Assembly (NCBI GenBank): GCA_040383485.1
Contig: JBEIDK010000012.1
Coordinates: 1 to 44,978, forward strand
Direction: 5' to 3'
DNA: 44,978 bases
Source: JBEIDK01 sp040383485
GTDB lineage: Bacteria > Bacteroidota > Bacteroidia > UBA4408
Shown here: one piece after another, positions 26,075-33,886 of the stretch
Layout of the letters: every line of letters starts with the position of its first letter
How positions within the stretch are numbered: the stretch's first letter is position 1
Translations under genes and position numbers: made by a program
The notes under the pieces: model-generated
Database searches by the model: none
What the model was told of the DNA's origin: nothing
What the model saw: the letters and a program-made list of their open reading frames with translations, nothing else

Positions 26075-26133
26075 TGTAATGCTGAGGAACAAAGCATCTT
26101 TTTAATTAGATTCTTCAATGCGTTCAGAATGAC
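26075..26133. repeat. REP-like imperfect inverted repeat (dispersed intergenic element type)
   Basis: A 59-base hairpin. Left arm 26075-26098 and right arm 26108-26133 share GTnATnCTGA at the outer end and AAGnATCT at the inner end when one is reversed and complemented, with a nine-base loop. The pattern matches from memory the dispersed GTCATTCTGA.../GTCATGCTGAGGAAC... repeats found between genes in many Bacteroidota; I could not check copy number. It fills the gap between the protease and TonB-C genes, and its right arm supplies the protease stop codon. It may be a non-autonomous element or a transcript-stabilising hairpin. Confidence 0.6.
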
Positions 26134-26558
26134 AAAAGTAACTTCAACTTCATTTGCGCAAAATATGGATGTTCTGGGTTTACAATTAATTCTTGTTTAT
26201 ATGGATGAATCAGCACATCCATATCTTCAAGTGATATTGCACCTAATAATAGTTCATTGTCGCCAGGCAAGACCATAGCATCTACGCAACATCTTCTGTT
26301 TTTAAATCGCACCTCAATTGGCCCAACCACATCATATTCCACAATGCTCCCATCAGTCAATTGTCCTTTACGTTTTTCAATAACCTCTAGTTGTAATTGC
26401 TGTTGTACTGATTCGTTGATGCACATATAAACGCTTCCTGTATCAACTAACATATTTACTTTGATTCTCTTTACTTCATCTTCTCCAATTTTGTGTCTCT
26501 TCGCCATTCCTAAATCAATGGCATTTATCAAGTCTATTTCTTCATAAATTACTCCCAT
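26124..26558 (-). CDS. Clan AA (retropepsin-like) aspartic protease
   Basis: A 144-residue cytosolic protein, the size of one monomer of a dimeric retropepsin. The catalytic motif VDTGS (38-42, D39) follows a beta strand, and a second strand motif ELLLGAISLEDMDVLI (about 110-125) contains the usual hydrophobic-Gly before the C-terminal helix. Substrates of bacterial members are unknown. It lies 51 bases downstream of lpxC-fabZ. Its last residues, LLLSF and stop, extend into the REP-like repeat. Activity as a protease is inferred from the motif. Confidence 0.83.
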   Translation of the reverse strand: MGVIYEEIDLINAIDLGMAKRHKIGEDEVKRIKVNMLVDTGSVYMCINESVQQQLQLEVIEKRKGQLTDGSIVEYDVVGPIEVRFKNRRCCVDAMVLPGDNELLLGAISLEDMDVLIHPYKQELIVNPEHPYFAQMKLKLLLSF

Positions 26559-26609
26559 GCTTTAATAATCTTTAATTCATAATTCTTAATCTTCAATCTT
26601 TAATTAACC

Positions 26610-28007
26610 TTACTTCACCTTAGCAATTTGTGCTAACATTTCGGCTTCCATAACTACTTTAGTACCCACTATTGCTACTCCTTTCATGTGACATAAACCA
26701 CGACGTATTGGACTAATTAATTCTAACTTGAAAATTATTGTATCGCCAGGCAATACTTTATTCTTGAATCTTACATTATCAATCTTCATGAAATAAGTTA
26801 AATAGTTTTCTGGGTCTGGAACTGTTTTTAAAACCAAGACGCCACCTACTTGTGCCATGGCTTCAATTTGTAAAACACCTGGCATTACCGGCGCTCCTGG
26901 AAAATGCCCAACAAAAAATCCTTCATTCATTGTTACACATTTTAAACCAACAACATGCGTTTCGGATAGTTCCAAAATTTTGTCAACCAATAAGAATGGC
27001 GGGCGATGAGGTAACAATTTCATTATCTCAACTACATCCATTACGGGTTCTTTATGAACATCGTAAATCTGAATTTCATTCTTCTTCTTCTTTAGTTCTT
27101 GAATTTGAGACTTAATAATTTTTGCGAATGCTACATTACTGCTGTGTCCTGGTCGCGCTGAAAGAATATGAGCTTTTAACGGCATCCCACATAAGGCTAA
27201 ATCGCCAACAATGTCAAGTAATTTGTGACGTGCAGGCTCATTCTGAAATTGTAGTTTCGTATTATTTAATACTCCTTTTTCAACAATTTTCATTGTTGGC
27301 TTTCCCATTAACTTTGCAAGTTCATCTAATTTATCTTGACTAATATCCTGGTCACAAATTACAATTGCATTGTTTAAGTCGCCACCTTTAATTAAATTAT
27401 TTTTTATTAAAAATTCTAATTCGTGTACAAAACAAAATGTTCTATTCTTAGCTATTTCATCTTTAAATTCACCAATATGATACATTGTTGCATGTTGTGT
27501 ACCTAGTGTTGGTGAATTATAATCTACCATAACAGTTATTCTATAGTCTTCTGAAGGTACGGCCAAAATTTCTACTTTTTTAATCGCATCCTCAAAAGTC
27601 AAATTCTCAGTTAAGGTAAAATATTCTCTTTCTGCTTTTTGTTCGTCAAATCCAACTTCAATTATTGCGTCAATAAAAGCTTTAGAACTTCCATCCATTA
27701 TAGGAATCTCAGGTCCATCTAATTTTATGAGGCAATTATCTACTTGCATGCCAACCAATGCAGCAAGCACATGTTCTACTGTATGAACTTTAATATCATT
27801 AACCCCTAATGTAGTGCCTCTTGAAGTATCAACCACCAAATCACAATCTGCATCAATGATTGGCTGCCCTTCTAAATCAATTCTCTGAAATTTATAACCA
27901 TGTTTTTCTGGAGCAGGGCACATGGTTAAATTAACAGCTTGGCCTAAATGCAGACCCATACCAGAAATGGTTACTTGTTGCTTAATTGTTCGTTGATTTT
28001 CTAACAT
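26610..28007 (-). CDS. lpxC/fabZ: Bifunctional LpxC-FabZ: UDP-3-O-acyl-GlcNAc deacetylase and 3-hydroxyacyl-ACP dehydratase
   Basis: A natural fusion typical of Bacteroidota, 465 residues from the ATG at 28007 (a TTG just before is less likely). Residues 1-305 are LpxC, which commits UDP-GlcNAc to lipid A: zinc ligands H79 (EHVLAAL), H261 and D265 (RHKLLDIVGD), catalytic H288 in PGHSSN. Residues about 320-465 are FabZ, dehydrating 3-hydroxyacyl-ACP: H368 (GHFPGAPVMPG) and E382 (QIEAMAQ). Both sets are intact. A promoter box lies at 28030-28037. The usual neighbours lpxD and lpxA are not next to it; a retropepsin gene follows. Confidence 0.97.
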   Translation of the reverse strand: MLENQRTIKQQVTISGMGLHLGQAVNLTMCPAPEKHGYKFQRIDLEGQPIIDADCDLVVDTSRGTTLGVNDIKVHTVEHVLAALVGMQVDNCLIKLDGPEIPIMDGSSKAFIDAIIEVGFDEQKAEREYFTLTENLTFEDAIKKVEILAVPSEDYRITVMVDYNSPTLGTQHATMYHIGEFKDEIAKNRTFCFVHELEFLIKNNLIKGGDLNNAIVICDQDISQDKLDELAKLMGKPTMKIVEKGVLNNTKLQFQNEPARHKLLDIVGDLALCGMPLKAHILSARPGHSSNVAFAKIIKSQIQELKKKKNEIQIYDVHKEPVMDVVEIMKLLPHRPPFLLVDKILELSETHVVGLKCVTMNEGFFVGHFPGAPVMPGVLQIEAMAQVGGVLVLKTVPDPENYLTYFMKIDNVRFKNKVLPGDTIIFKLELISPIRRGLCHMKGVAIVGTKVVMEAEMLAQIAKVK

Positions 28008-28029
28008 CAATTTAGTTTTATTTTTGTAG

Positions 28030-28037
28030 CAAACCTA
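28030..28037 (-). promoter_or_regulatory. Promoter -7 box of lpxC-fabZ
   Basis: TAGGTTTG within ATGTAGGTTTGC on the minus strand, matching TAnnTTTG. Transcription start near 28023, leader about 16 bases. Same extended motif as before the hbd-type gene and pyrB. Confidence 0.6.
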
Positions 28038-28130
28038 CATAATTTTATATTTTATAAAAATATTCAAATAATAGTCCACCTTATAAATTTATACAAGTTA
28101 TTTAATGAAAGGAATGCTATAATTAATTGC

Positions 28131-28138
28131 TAATTTTG
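28131..28138 (+). promoter_or_regulatory. Promoter -7 box of rarA
   Basis: TAATTTTG matches TAnnTTTG; transcription start near 28145, leader about 13 bases before the ATG at 28158. Confidence 0.5.
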
Positions 28139-28157
28139 AAACCTTATTTTATAATTT

Positions 28158-29438
28158 ATGCAAGTTCCATTAGCTGAAAGAATGAGGCCAATCAGCCTTG
28201 ATAAGTACGTTGGCCAACAACATATTATTGGCGAAAATGGATCTTTGCGAAAAGCAGTTGAATCAGGTTATTTGCCAAGCATAATATTGTGGGGGCCACC
28301 AGGTGTTGGCAAAACAACACTTGCCAATATACTAGCCAATTCACTAAAAAGAAGTTTTTATACTTTAAGTGCTATAAATGCTGGCGTAAAAGATGTTAGA
28401 GAAATAATTGAAACTGCAAAAAAAAACAGGTTCTTTAGTCCACAATCACCAATATTGTTTATTGATGAAATTCATAGGTTTAGTAAATCTCAACAAGATA
28501 GCCTTTTAGGCGCGGTTGAAAAAGGTATAGTCACATTAATTGGTGCAACAACTGAAAATCCATCTTTCGAAGTTATTTCAGCTCTCTTATCACGTTGTCA
28601 GGTTTATGTCTTAAATTCACTTGGCAAGGAAGAATTAATTTCGCTTTTAAATGATGCAATTGCAAATGATGAATATTTGAAATCTCGAAATATTATTATT
28701 GATGAATATGAAACATTGTTAAGATTAAGTGGTGGTGATGGCAGAAAACTATTAAATGTTTTTGAACTAGTTGTGAATGCAACTTTCGAAAAAAATGTCG
28801 TTATAACCAATGAATTCGTGACAAAAATAATTCAGGAGAATATTGCTTTGTATGATAAGGATGGAGAACAACATTATGATATTATTTCTGCATTTATAAA
28901 ATCTATGCGAGGTAGCGACCCGAATGCTGCCATATATTACTTAGCAAGAATGTTGAAAGGTGGAGAGGAACCAAAATTTATAGCACGCAGAATGATTATT
29001 TTTGCAAGTGAAGACATTGGCAATGCAAACCCAACGGCTTTAATAATGGCCAACAATTGCTTTCAGGCTATAAACGTTATTGGTATGCCAGAGGCCAGAA
29101 TTATTTTAAGCCAGACTGTTGCATATTTATCTTCATCCGTAAAAAGCAATGCATCTTATAATGCCATATCTAGTGCATATGAATTAGTTGAAAAAACAGG
29201 TGACTTAACCGTGCCGTTAGGCTTAAGAAATGCACCTACAAAATTGATGAAAGATTTAGGTTATGGTAATGATTATAAATATTCTCACAACTTTAAACCT
29301 GGAACAGAAGAGGCCTCCCAAGAATTTATGCCAGATAAAATTTCGGGAACAACCTTGTATGAACCTGGAAATAATGCACGTGAAAAAGAATTACGTAATT
29401 ATCTAAAATATGTTTGGAAAGATAAGTATGGATACTAG
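28158..29438 (+). CDS. rarA: Replication-associated recombination ATPase RarA (MgsA)
   Basis: AAA+ ATPase of the clamp-loader clade, 426 residues, acting at stalled replication forks. The start PLAERMRPISLDKYVGQQHI is typical. Walker A is GPPGVGKT (46-53) and Walker B LFIDEIHRF (100-108); a sensor I region LIGATTENPSFEV and arginine-finger LLSRCQV follow. C-terminal tetramerisation parts show YYLARMLKGGEEPKFIARRMIIFASEDIG. Length is normal. Divergent from lpxC-fabZ, with its own promoter box at 28131. The next gene, a DUF885 lipoprotein, begins 82 bases downstream. Confidence 0.96.
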   Translation: MQVPLAERMRPISLDKYVGQQHIIGENGSLRKAVESGYLPSIILWGPPGVGKTTLANILANSLKRSFYTLSAINAGVKDVREIIETAKKNRFFSPQSPILFIDEIHRFSKSQQDSLLGAVEKGIVTLIGATTENPSFEVISALLSRCQVYVLNSLGKEELISLLNDAIANDEYLKSRNIIIDEYETLLRLSGGDGRKLLNVFELVVNATFEKNVVITNEFVTKIIQENIALYDKDGEQHYDIISAFIKSMRGSDPNAAIYYLARMLKGGEEPKFIARRMIIFASEDIGNANPTALIMANNCFQAINVIGMPEARIILSQTVAYLSSSVKSNASYNAISSAYELVEKTGDLTVPLGLRNAPTKLMKDLGYGNDYKYSHNFKPGTEEASQEFMPDKISGTTLYEPGNNAREKELRNYLKYVWKDKYGY

Positions 29439-29520
29439 GTGTTGATAATATTTACAACATTTTTCATCATCATCATGCTTAAAATAATTTTACCTATTAT
29501 TGAATCTTTAATTATATTAT

Positions 29521-31335
29521 ATGTCAAAAAAAATTTCAAACCTCATTCTTTTTATACTTGTTAATTGTGCTTTCATTTCATGTACTTCAAATAGCCCCGT
29601 TGTTAAGGTAGACAAAACTCCTGCATTTAATGCCTTATTGGATTCTATTTTTGATTTTGATGTTAGCAGAAGCCCAAATTATGAAACACAATTAGGAATA
29701 AAAAAAGACTATGATAAGTGGACAGATTATTCAGACGCAAAAGCGCAAAAAGATAATGCATTTACGATAAAGTTTTTAGCAGAAGTTAAAAGTAGATTTA
29801 AGCCTGAAGATTTGAATGCACAAGGAAAAATTAGCTATCAAATGTTTATTGATGAATGTGAAAAAAACATTTCGAACTTTAAATTTAGATTTCATAATTA
29901 TCCGGTAAATCAAATGGAAGGGGTACACTCCTCGATACCATCTTTATTGATAAATATGCATACTATAGCAAATAAAAAGGAAGCTGAAGATTATATTTCA
30001 AGATTAAATGGAATAGGGAACTTATTTGACCAATTAATAATACAGTTACAAACAAGAGAAACTATGGGAATTATTCCTCCTAAATTTGTATTCCCAAAGG
30101 TAAAAGATGATTGTATTAATTTAATAAAGGGAAAACCATTTGATAATTCAAAGGATGACTCGCCCCTGCTTGCTGATTTTTCTCAAAAAGTAGATTCATT
30201 AAAAGATGTTAGTATAGAAGAAAGAAAGACTTTAAAATCTACTGCTGAGAAAGCTTTAATAAGTATTGTAAAACCAGCATACCTAAAATTAATTAACTAT
30301 TGGGATGAACTATATAAAAAAGCTAACGATGATGATGGTGCTTGGAAATTTCCTGAGGGAGGTGAATTTTATAAATCGGCTCTAGAAAATACAACAACAA
30401 CGAATTACACTCCCGAAGAAATATTTGCAATTGGAGAGAAAGAGGTGGCGCGAATTCAAGAAGAAATGAAATTGATTATGGCAAAGGTTGGTTTTAAAGG
30501 TACACTAGAAGAATTTTTTACTTATATGCGTGATGAAAAGAAGTTTTATTATCCGAATACTGATGAGGGTAAAAAGAATTATGTTAAGGATGCTAATGTC
30601 ATTATTGATAATATGCGTAAACGATTAGATGATTTATTTATAACCAAACCAAAGGCTCAGCTTGTAGTAAAACCTGTAGAGGCTTTTCGCGAAAAATCTG
30701 CTGGAGGTGCATTTTATGAAGAGCCAGCACTTGATGGTTCTAGACCTGGTAGGTATTACATTAACCTTTATACTTTGCAGGACCAACCAAATTATCAAAT
30801 GGAAGCTCTTGCTTATCATGAAGCAATTCCTGGTCACCACATGCAAATTGCAATTGCACAAGAACTACAAAACTTACCTAAATTTAGAAAACTAGGCGGC
30901 AATACTGCTTATGTTGAAGGTTGGGCATTATACTCTGAACTTGTGCCAAAGGAAATAGGTTTTTACACCGATCCTTATTCAGATTTCGGAAGATTAAGTA
31001 TGGAAATTTTTAGAGCATCACGGTTGGTGATTGATGTTGGATTACATTATAAAAAATGGACAAAAGAAAAGGCTTATCAATATATGATAGACAACACTCC
31101 TAATCCTGCAAACGATAGTAGAAAAGAAATACAGCGGTATGTTGTTTGGCCAAGTCAAGCAACTGGATATAAAATTGGAATGATTAAAATTTATGAGCTA
31201 CGTGAAAAATGTAAGAAAGAAATGGGTAGTAAATTTAACATTCGTGAATTTCATGATGTTGTTCTTGCAAATGGACCATTACCAATGAATATTTTAGAGC
31301 AGTTAGTAAACGAATATATAAAATCAAAAAAATAA
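29521..31335 (+). CDS. DUF885 lipoprotein, probable zinc peptidase
   Basis: A 604-residue protein with a lipoprotein signal (lipobox about CAFISC, Cys near 26) and a DUF885 peptidase domain over the rest. The zinc motif HEAIPGHH (433-440) contains HExxxxH-type ligands and catalytic E434, and the preceding ARG-rich GRYYINLYTLQDQPNY and following EGWALYSE stretches are family hallmarks. Members resemble M32/M3-type metallopeptidases and act on short peptides outside the cytoplasm; the substrate here is unknown. The next gene starts 8 bases after the stop, so it may be co-transcribed with the AcpH and PlsC-like genes. Confidence 0.92.
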   Translation: MSKKISNLILFILVNCAFISCTSNSPVVKVDKTPAFNALLDSIFDFDVSRSPNYETQLGIKKDYDKWTDYSDAKAQKDNAFTIKFLAEVKSRFKPEDLNAQGKISYQMFIDECEKNISNFKFRFHNYPVNQMEGVHSSIPSLLINMHTIANKKEAEDYISRLNGIGNLFDQLIIQLQTRETMGIIPPKFVFPKVKDDCINLIKGKPFDNSKDDSPLLADFSQKVDSLKDVSIEERKTLKSTAEKALISIVKPAYLKLINYWDELYKKANDDDGAWKFPEGGEFYKSALENTTTTNYTPEEIFAIGEKEVARIQEEMKLIMAKVGFKGTLEEFFTYMRDEKKFYYPNTDEGKKNYVKDANVIIDNMRKRLDDLFITKPKAQLVVKPVEAFREKSAGGAFYEEPALDGSRPGRYYINLYTLQDQPNYQMEALAYHEAIPGHHMQIAIAQELQNLPKFRKLGGNTAYVEGWALYSELVPKEIGFYTDPYSDFGRLSMEIFRASRLVIDVGLHYKKWTKEKAYQYMIDNTPNPANDSRKEIQRYVVWPSQATGYKIGMIKIYELREKCKKEMGSKFNIREFHDVVLANGPLPMNILEQLVNEYIKSKK

Positions 31336-31343
31336 ATTCATAA

Positions 31344-31943
31344 GTGAATTTCCTTGCTCATCAATATTTATCAGGCAATAACGAAGGTTTGCGAATAGGC
31401 AATTTTATTGGAGATTTTGTTAAAGGCAATAGTTGGCAAAATTATCCTTCTGATATTCAATTAGGAATTTTATTACACAGAAGCATTGATGATTTTACTG
31501 ATCATCATGAAATAGTAAAAGAAAGTATATCTTTTCTTAAACCTTCTTTAGGAAGGTACTCTTCAATTGCGAATGATATTTTTTTTGACCATTTTTTAGC
31601 AAAGCAATGGGGTGATTACTCAAGTGAATTTTTAGATGATTTTGCCTGTAACACTTATTTGATAATTAATAAAAGCTTAGAAATATTACCAGAAAAAACT
31701 GCTTATGTTTTGCAATATATGGAGAATCAAAACTGGTTAGTGAATTATCAATTTATAAATGGAATAGAAAAGACAATGAAAGGCATGTCTAGAAGAACAC
31801 AGCAACCATTACTTGAAAATTCTCACTTAACTCTTATTGAGAATTATGATGCTATTAAAAACTGTTTCGATATTTTTTTTCCTTTATTGCAGAATCATGT
31901 TGCTGAATATTTACTAACAAAAAAATCAAGCATTAATGTTTAA
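31344..31943 (+). CDS. ACP phosphodiesterase (AcpH family)
   Basis: A 199-residue cytosolic enzyme expected to remove 4-phosphopantetheine from acyl carrier protein. Signatures: MNFLAHQYLSGNNEGLRIGNFIGDFVKG (first 28 residues), LHRSIDDFTDHH (a HD-like metal pattern near 49-60) and FFDHFLAKQW. The start is GTG at 31344, which places the family's conserved N-terminus at residue 1. It overlaps the next gene by 8 bases (31936-31943). Neighbourhood with fabD-type lipid genes and a PlsC homologue fits lipid metabolism. Confidence 0.9.
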   Translation: MNFLAHQYLSGNNEGLRIGNFIGDFVKGNSWQNYPSDIQLGILLHRSIDDFTDHHEIVKESISFLKPSLGRYSSIANDIFFDHFLAKQWGDYSSEFLDDFACNTYLIINKSLEILPEKTAYVLQYMENQNWLVNYQFINGIEKTMKGMSRRTQQPLLENSHLTLIENYDAIKNCFDIFFPLLQNHVAEYLLTKKSSINV

Positions 31944-32694
31944 GAAAGATGTATTTGGACACTATATAATTATTAAAAAATTATTAATTTCATTTATAGG
32001 AATCATCACATTTCCTGGATTTAATTGGTTTAATAAAATTAAGGTTACAGGTATGGAAAACCTCAAAAACCTTCCAGAAACGAGAGTGTTATTTGTTTCA
32101 AATCATCAAACATATTTTGCTGATGTAATAGCCTTCTTGCATGTGTTTTGTAGTCATAAATGGGGTTTTAAAAATAAAATTTCTAACCCAGTCTATTTAT
32201 TAAGTCCAAAGGTCAATAATTATTTTATTGCTGCCGAAGAAACCATGAAAGCTGGAATATTGCCAAAAATATTTGCATATGTTGGATCAGTTTCCATAAA
32301 ACGTACCTGGCGAGAAAAGGGGCAGGATGTAAATAGGCAAGTTGATATGAGTGACATATCAAATATTGGAAAAGCTATTGAAGATGGCTGGGTAATTACA
32401 TTTCCGCAAGGTACAACAAAACCATTTGTGCCTGGCAGGAGAGGTACTGTACATTTAATCAAAACGTATAAAACAGTTGTAGTTCCAATAACGATTAGTG
32501 GATTCAGATTTGCCTTTGATAAAAAAGGACTGAAATTTAAAAAGAGAGGTGTGTCATTATCGGTAAACATAAAGCCTCCACTAGAAATTAATTATAATGA
32601 CAATAGCGATAAAATATTAGCCGAACTAATGGACTCTATAGAACAATCTGAGAAGTTTAAGCCAAGTTTTTTAACTAAAGCACATACAAAATAA
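31936..32694 (+). CDS. PlsC-like lysophospholipid acyltransferase
   Basis: A 252-residue membrane-associated acyltransferase, expected to acylate a glycerophosphate or lyso-lipid with acyl-ACP or acyl-CoA. Motif I is NHQTYFAD (56-63): the His and Asp are separated by five residues, not the canonical four (HX4D). Motif III is FPQGTT (in place of FPEGTR), and a VPITI strand follows as in motif IV. An N-terminal hydrophobic helix anchors it (about 12-28). I believe NHQTYFAD is a clade-wide form in Bacteroidota, so it is probably active. It overlaps the AcpH gene by 8 bases. Confidence 0.85.
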   Translation: MFKKDVFGHYIIIKKLLISFIGIITFPGFNWFNKIKVTGMENLKNLPETRVLFVSNHQTYFADVIAFLHVFCSHKWGFKNKISNPVYLLSPKVNNYFIAAEETMKAGILPKIFAYVGSVSIKRTWREKGQDVNRQVDMSDISNIGKAIEDGWVITFPQGTTKPFVPGRRGTVHLIKTYKTVVVPITISGFRFAFDKKGLKFKKRGVSLSVNIKPPLEINYNDNSDKILAELMDSIEQSEKFKPSFLTKAHTK

Positions 32695-32756
32695 TTAAAA
32701 TGATTCTTTTTGTCTAAACAATTTAATTTCTTAGGCGTTATTCGAAAATAAAAATT

Positions 32757-33329
32757 ATGATAAAAATTCCGAATACAAATTACCCAGTAATAGATGTTAT
32801 AAAAAACAGATGGAGCATTAGGTCATTTAAAAAAGATGCTATTTCGCAAGATGAAATAGCTACTTTGATTGAAGCTGCAAGTTGGGCGCCAAGTTGCAAC
32901 AATGAGCAGCCGTGGCAATTTTATTACGTTCAGAAAAATAATCCTGAAAAATTTAATGAGTTAATTGATTGTCTTGTAACTGGCAATAGTTTATGGGCGA
33001 AAGAAGCCGATGTTATAATTGCAACTGTAGCTCGCAAAACATTTTCAAGTACAGGTAAACCTAACGACTGGGCTTCTTACGATTTGGGAGCAGCTAATTA
33101 CGGTTTACTCTTGCAAGCACAAACAATGAATATTTACGGCCATTTAATGGCTGGCTTCAAACCAGAATTAGCAAGGCAAGTATTAGGATTAACAGATTCA
33201 CAAGAAATTATGGCATTTATGGTCTTAGGTTATTTAGGAGATGCAGATGCTCTTGATGAGCCATTTAAAACCAGAGAGCTAACGCCAAGGTCAAGAAAAC
33301 CTATTCATGAAATTGCATTTAAATTGTAG
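32757..33329 (+). CDS. Nitroreductase-family FMN oxidoreductase
   Basis: A 190-residue flavoprotein. The N-terminal RWSIRSFKKDAI (FMN-phosphate Arg pattern) and LIEAASWAPSCNNEQPWQFYYV are the standard start of the NfsB/FRP fold, and a later PFKTRELTPRSRKPIHEI holds the C-terminal FMN contacts. It reduces quinones, nitro groups or enones with NAD(P)H; the substrate is unknown. It lies 62 bases after the acyltransferase gene with no clear promoter or terminator, so co-transcription is possible. A 557-base gene-free stretch follows. Confidence 0.92.
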   Translation: MIKIPNTNYPVIDVIKNRWSIRSFKKDAISQDEIATLIEAASWAPSCNNEQPWQFYYVQKNNPEKFNELIDCLVTGNSLWAKEADVIIATVARKTFSSTGKPNDWASYDLGAANYGLLLQAQTMNIYGHLMAGFKPELARQVLGLTDSQEIMAFMVLGYLGDADALDEPFKTRELTPRSRKPIHEIAFKL

Positions 33330-33886
33330 GTAAATAAAATCAATTTGGTTTTTAAATTACATTTAGTTGTAGCAATACATTTTTCATTTTAAAGGTTAAT
33401 TGGTTATAATTTATCAAAATATTTAATAATTTAATTTTCCCGATTTATTATTTTATACTAAAATGTAGTTAAACTATGTAGAAAGTCCAGCCGCTTAGAT
33501 AAACTTCAAATGAGTCATTAAGCTATGGCTAACAAAGTCAATATTTTGTTAGCAACTCATCGTTGATTTAATAATTTTTGCGTACTTGAATTTACTTACT
33601 CAAAAATTTCATGCGAATTTTTTAAAGTAGATTATATCGTAGCTAAAGTTTTTAGAAAAACATTCAAACTTGTATGGTCTATTTGCTTATATTTTGTATG
33701 ATTTAACCCAGATTACGCATTAGAAATTTTATTACAACGCATAACCCCTTCAAAATATGAAGTAAACAACTTTTTCTCATGCAACATTTATTCAAAATGA
33801 TATATTCGTAAAAGTTCATATTTTATTGGGCTTTGGAGCTTCACTACGAACCTCTAACGAATAATCTTGAAATATTTGCAGTTTTT
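33330..33886. other. Gene-free 557-base stretch with one hairpin; possible decayed mobile element
   Basis: I find no protein with recognisable homology and no tRNA-like fold here. A perfect 9-base inverted repeat (GCTAACAAA / TTTGTTAGC, 8-base loop) lies at 33528-33553, without a following T-run. The 33710-33790 part (AACCCAGATTACGCATTAG, then CAACGCATAACC) has the feel of the terminal sequence left by insertion elements in Bacteroidota, but I cannot confirm it. It is longer and less AT-uniform than the other intergenic gaps of this window. Confidence 0.35.

Noticed and set aside
33528..33553. Hairpin GCTAACAAA/TTTGTTAGC as the nitroreductase terminator
   Set aside because: It is about 200 bases past the stop and no T-run follows on either strand.
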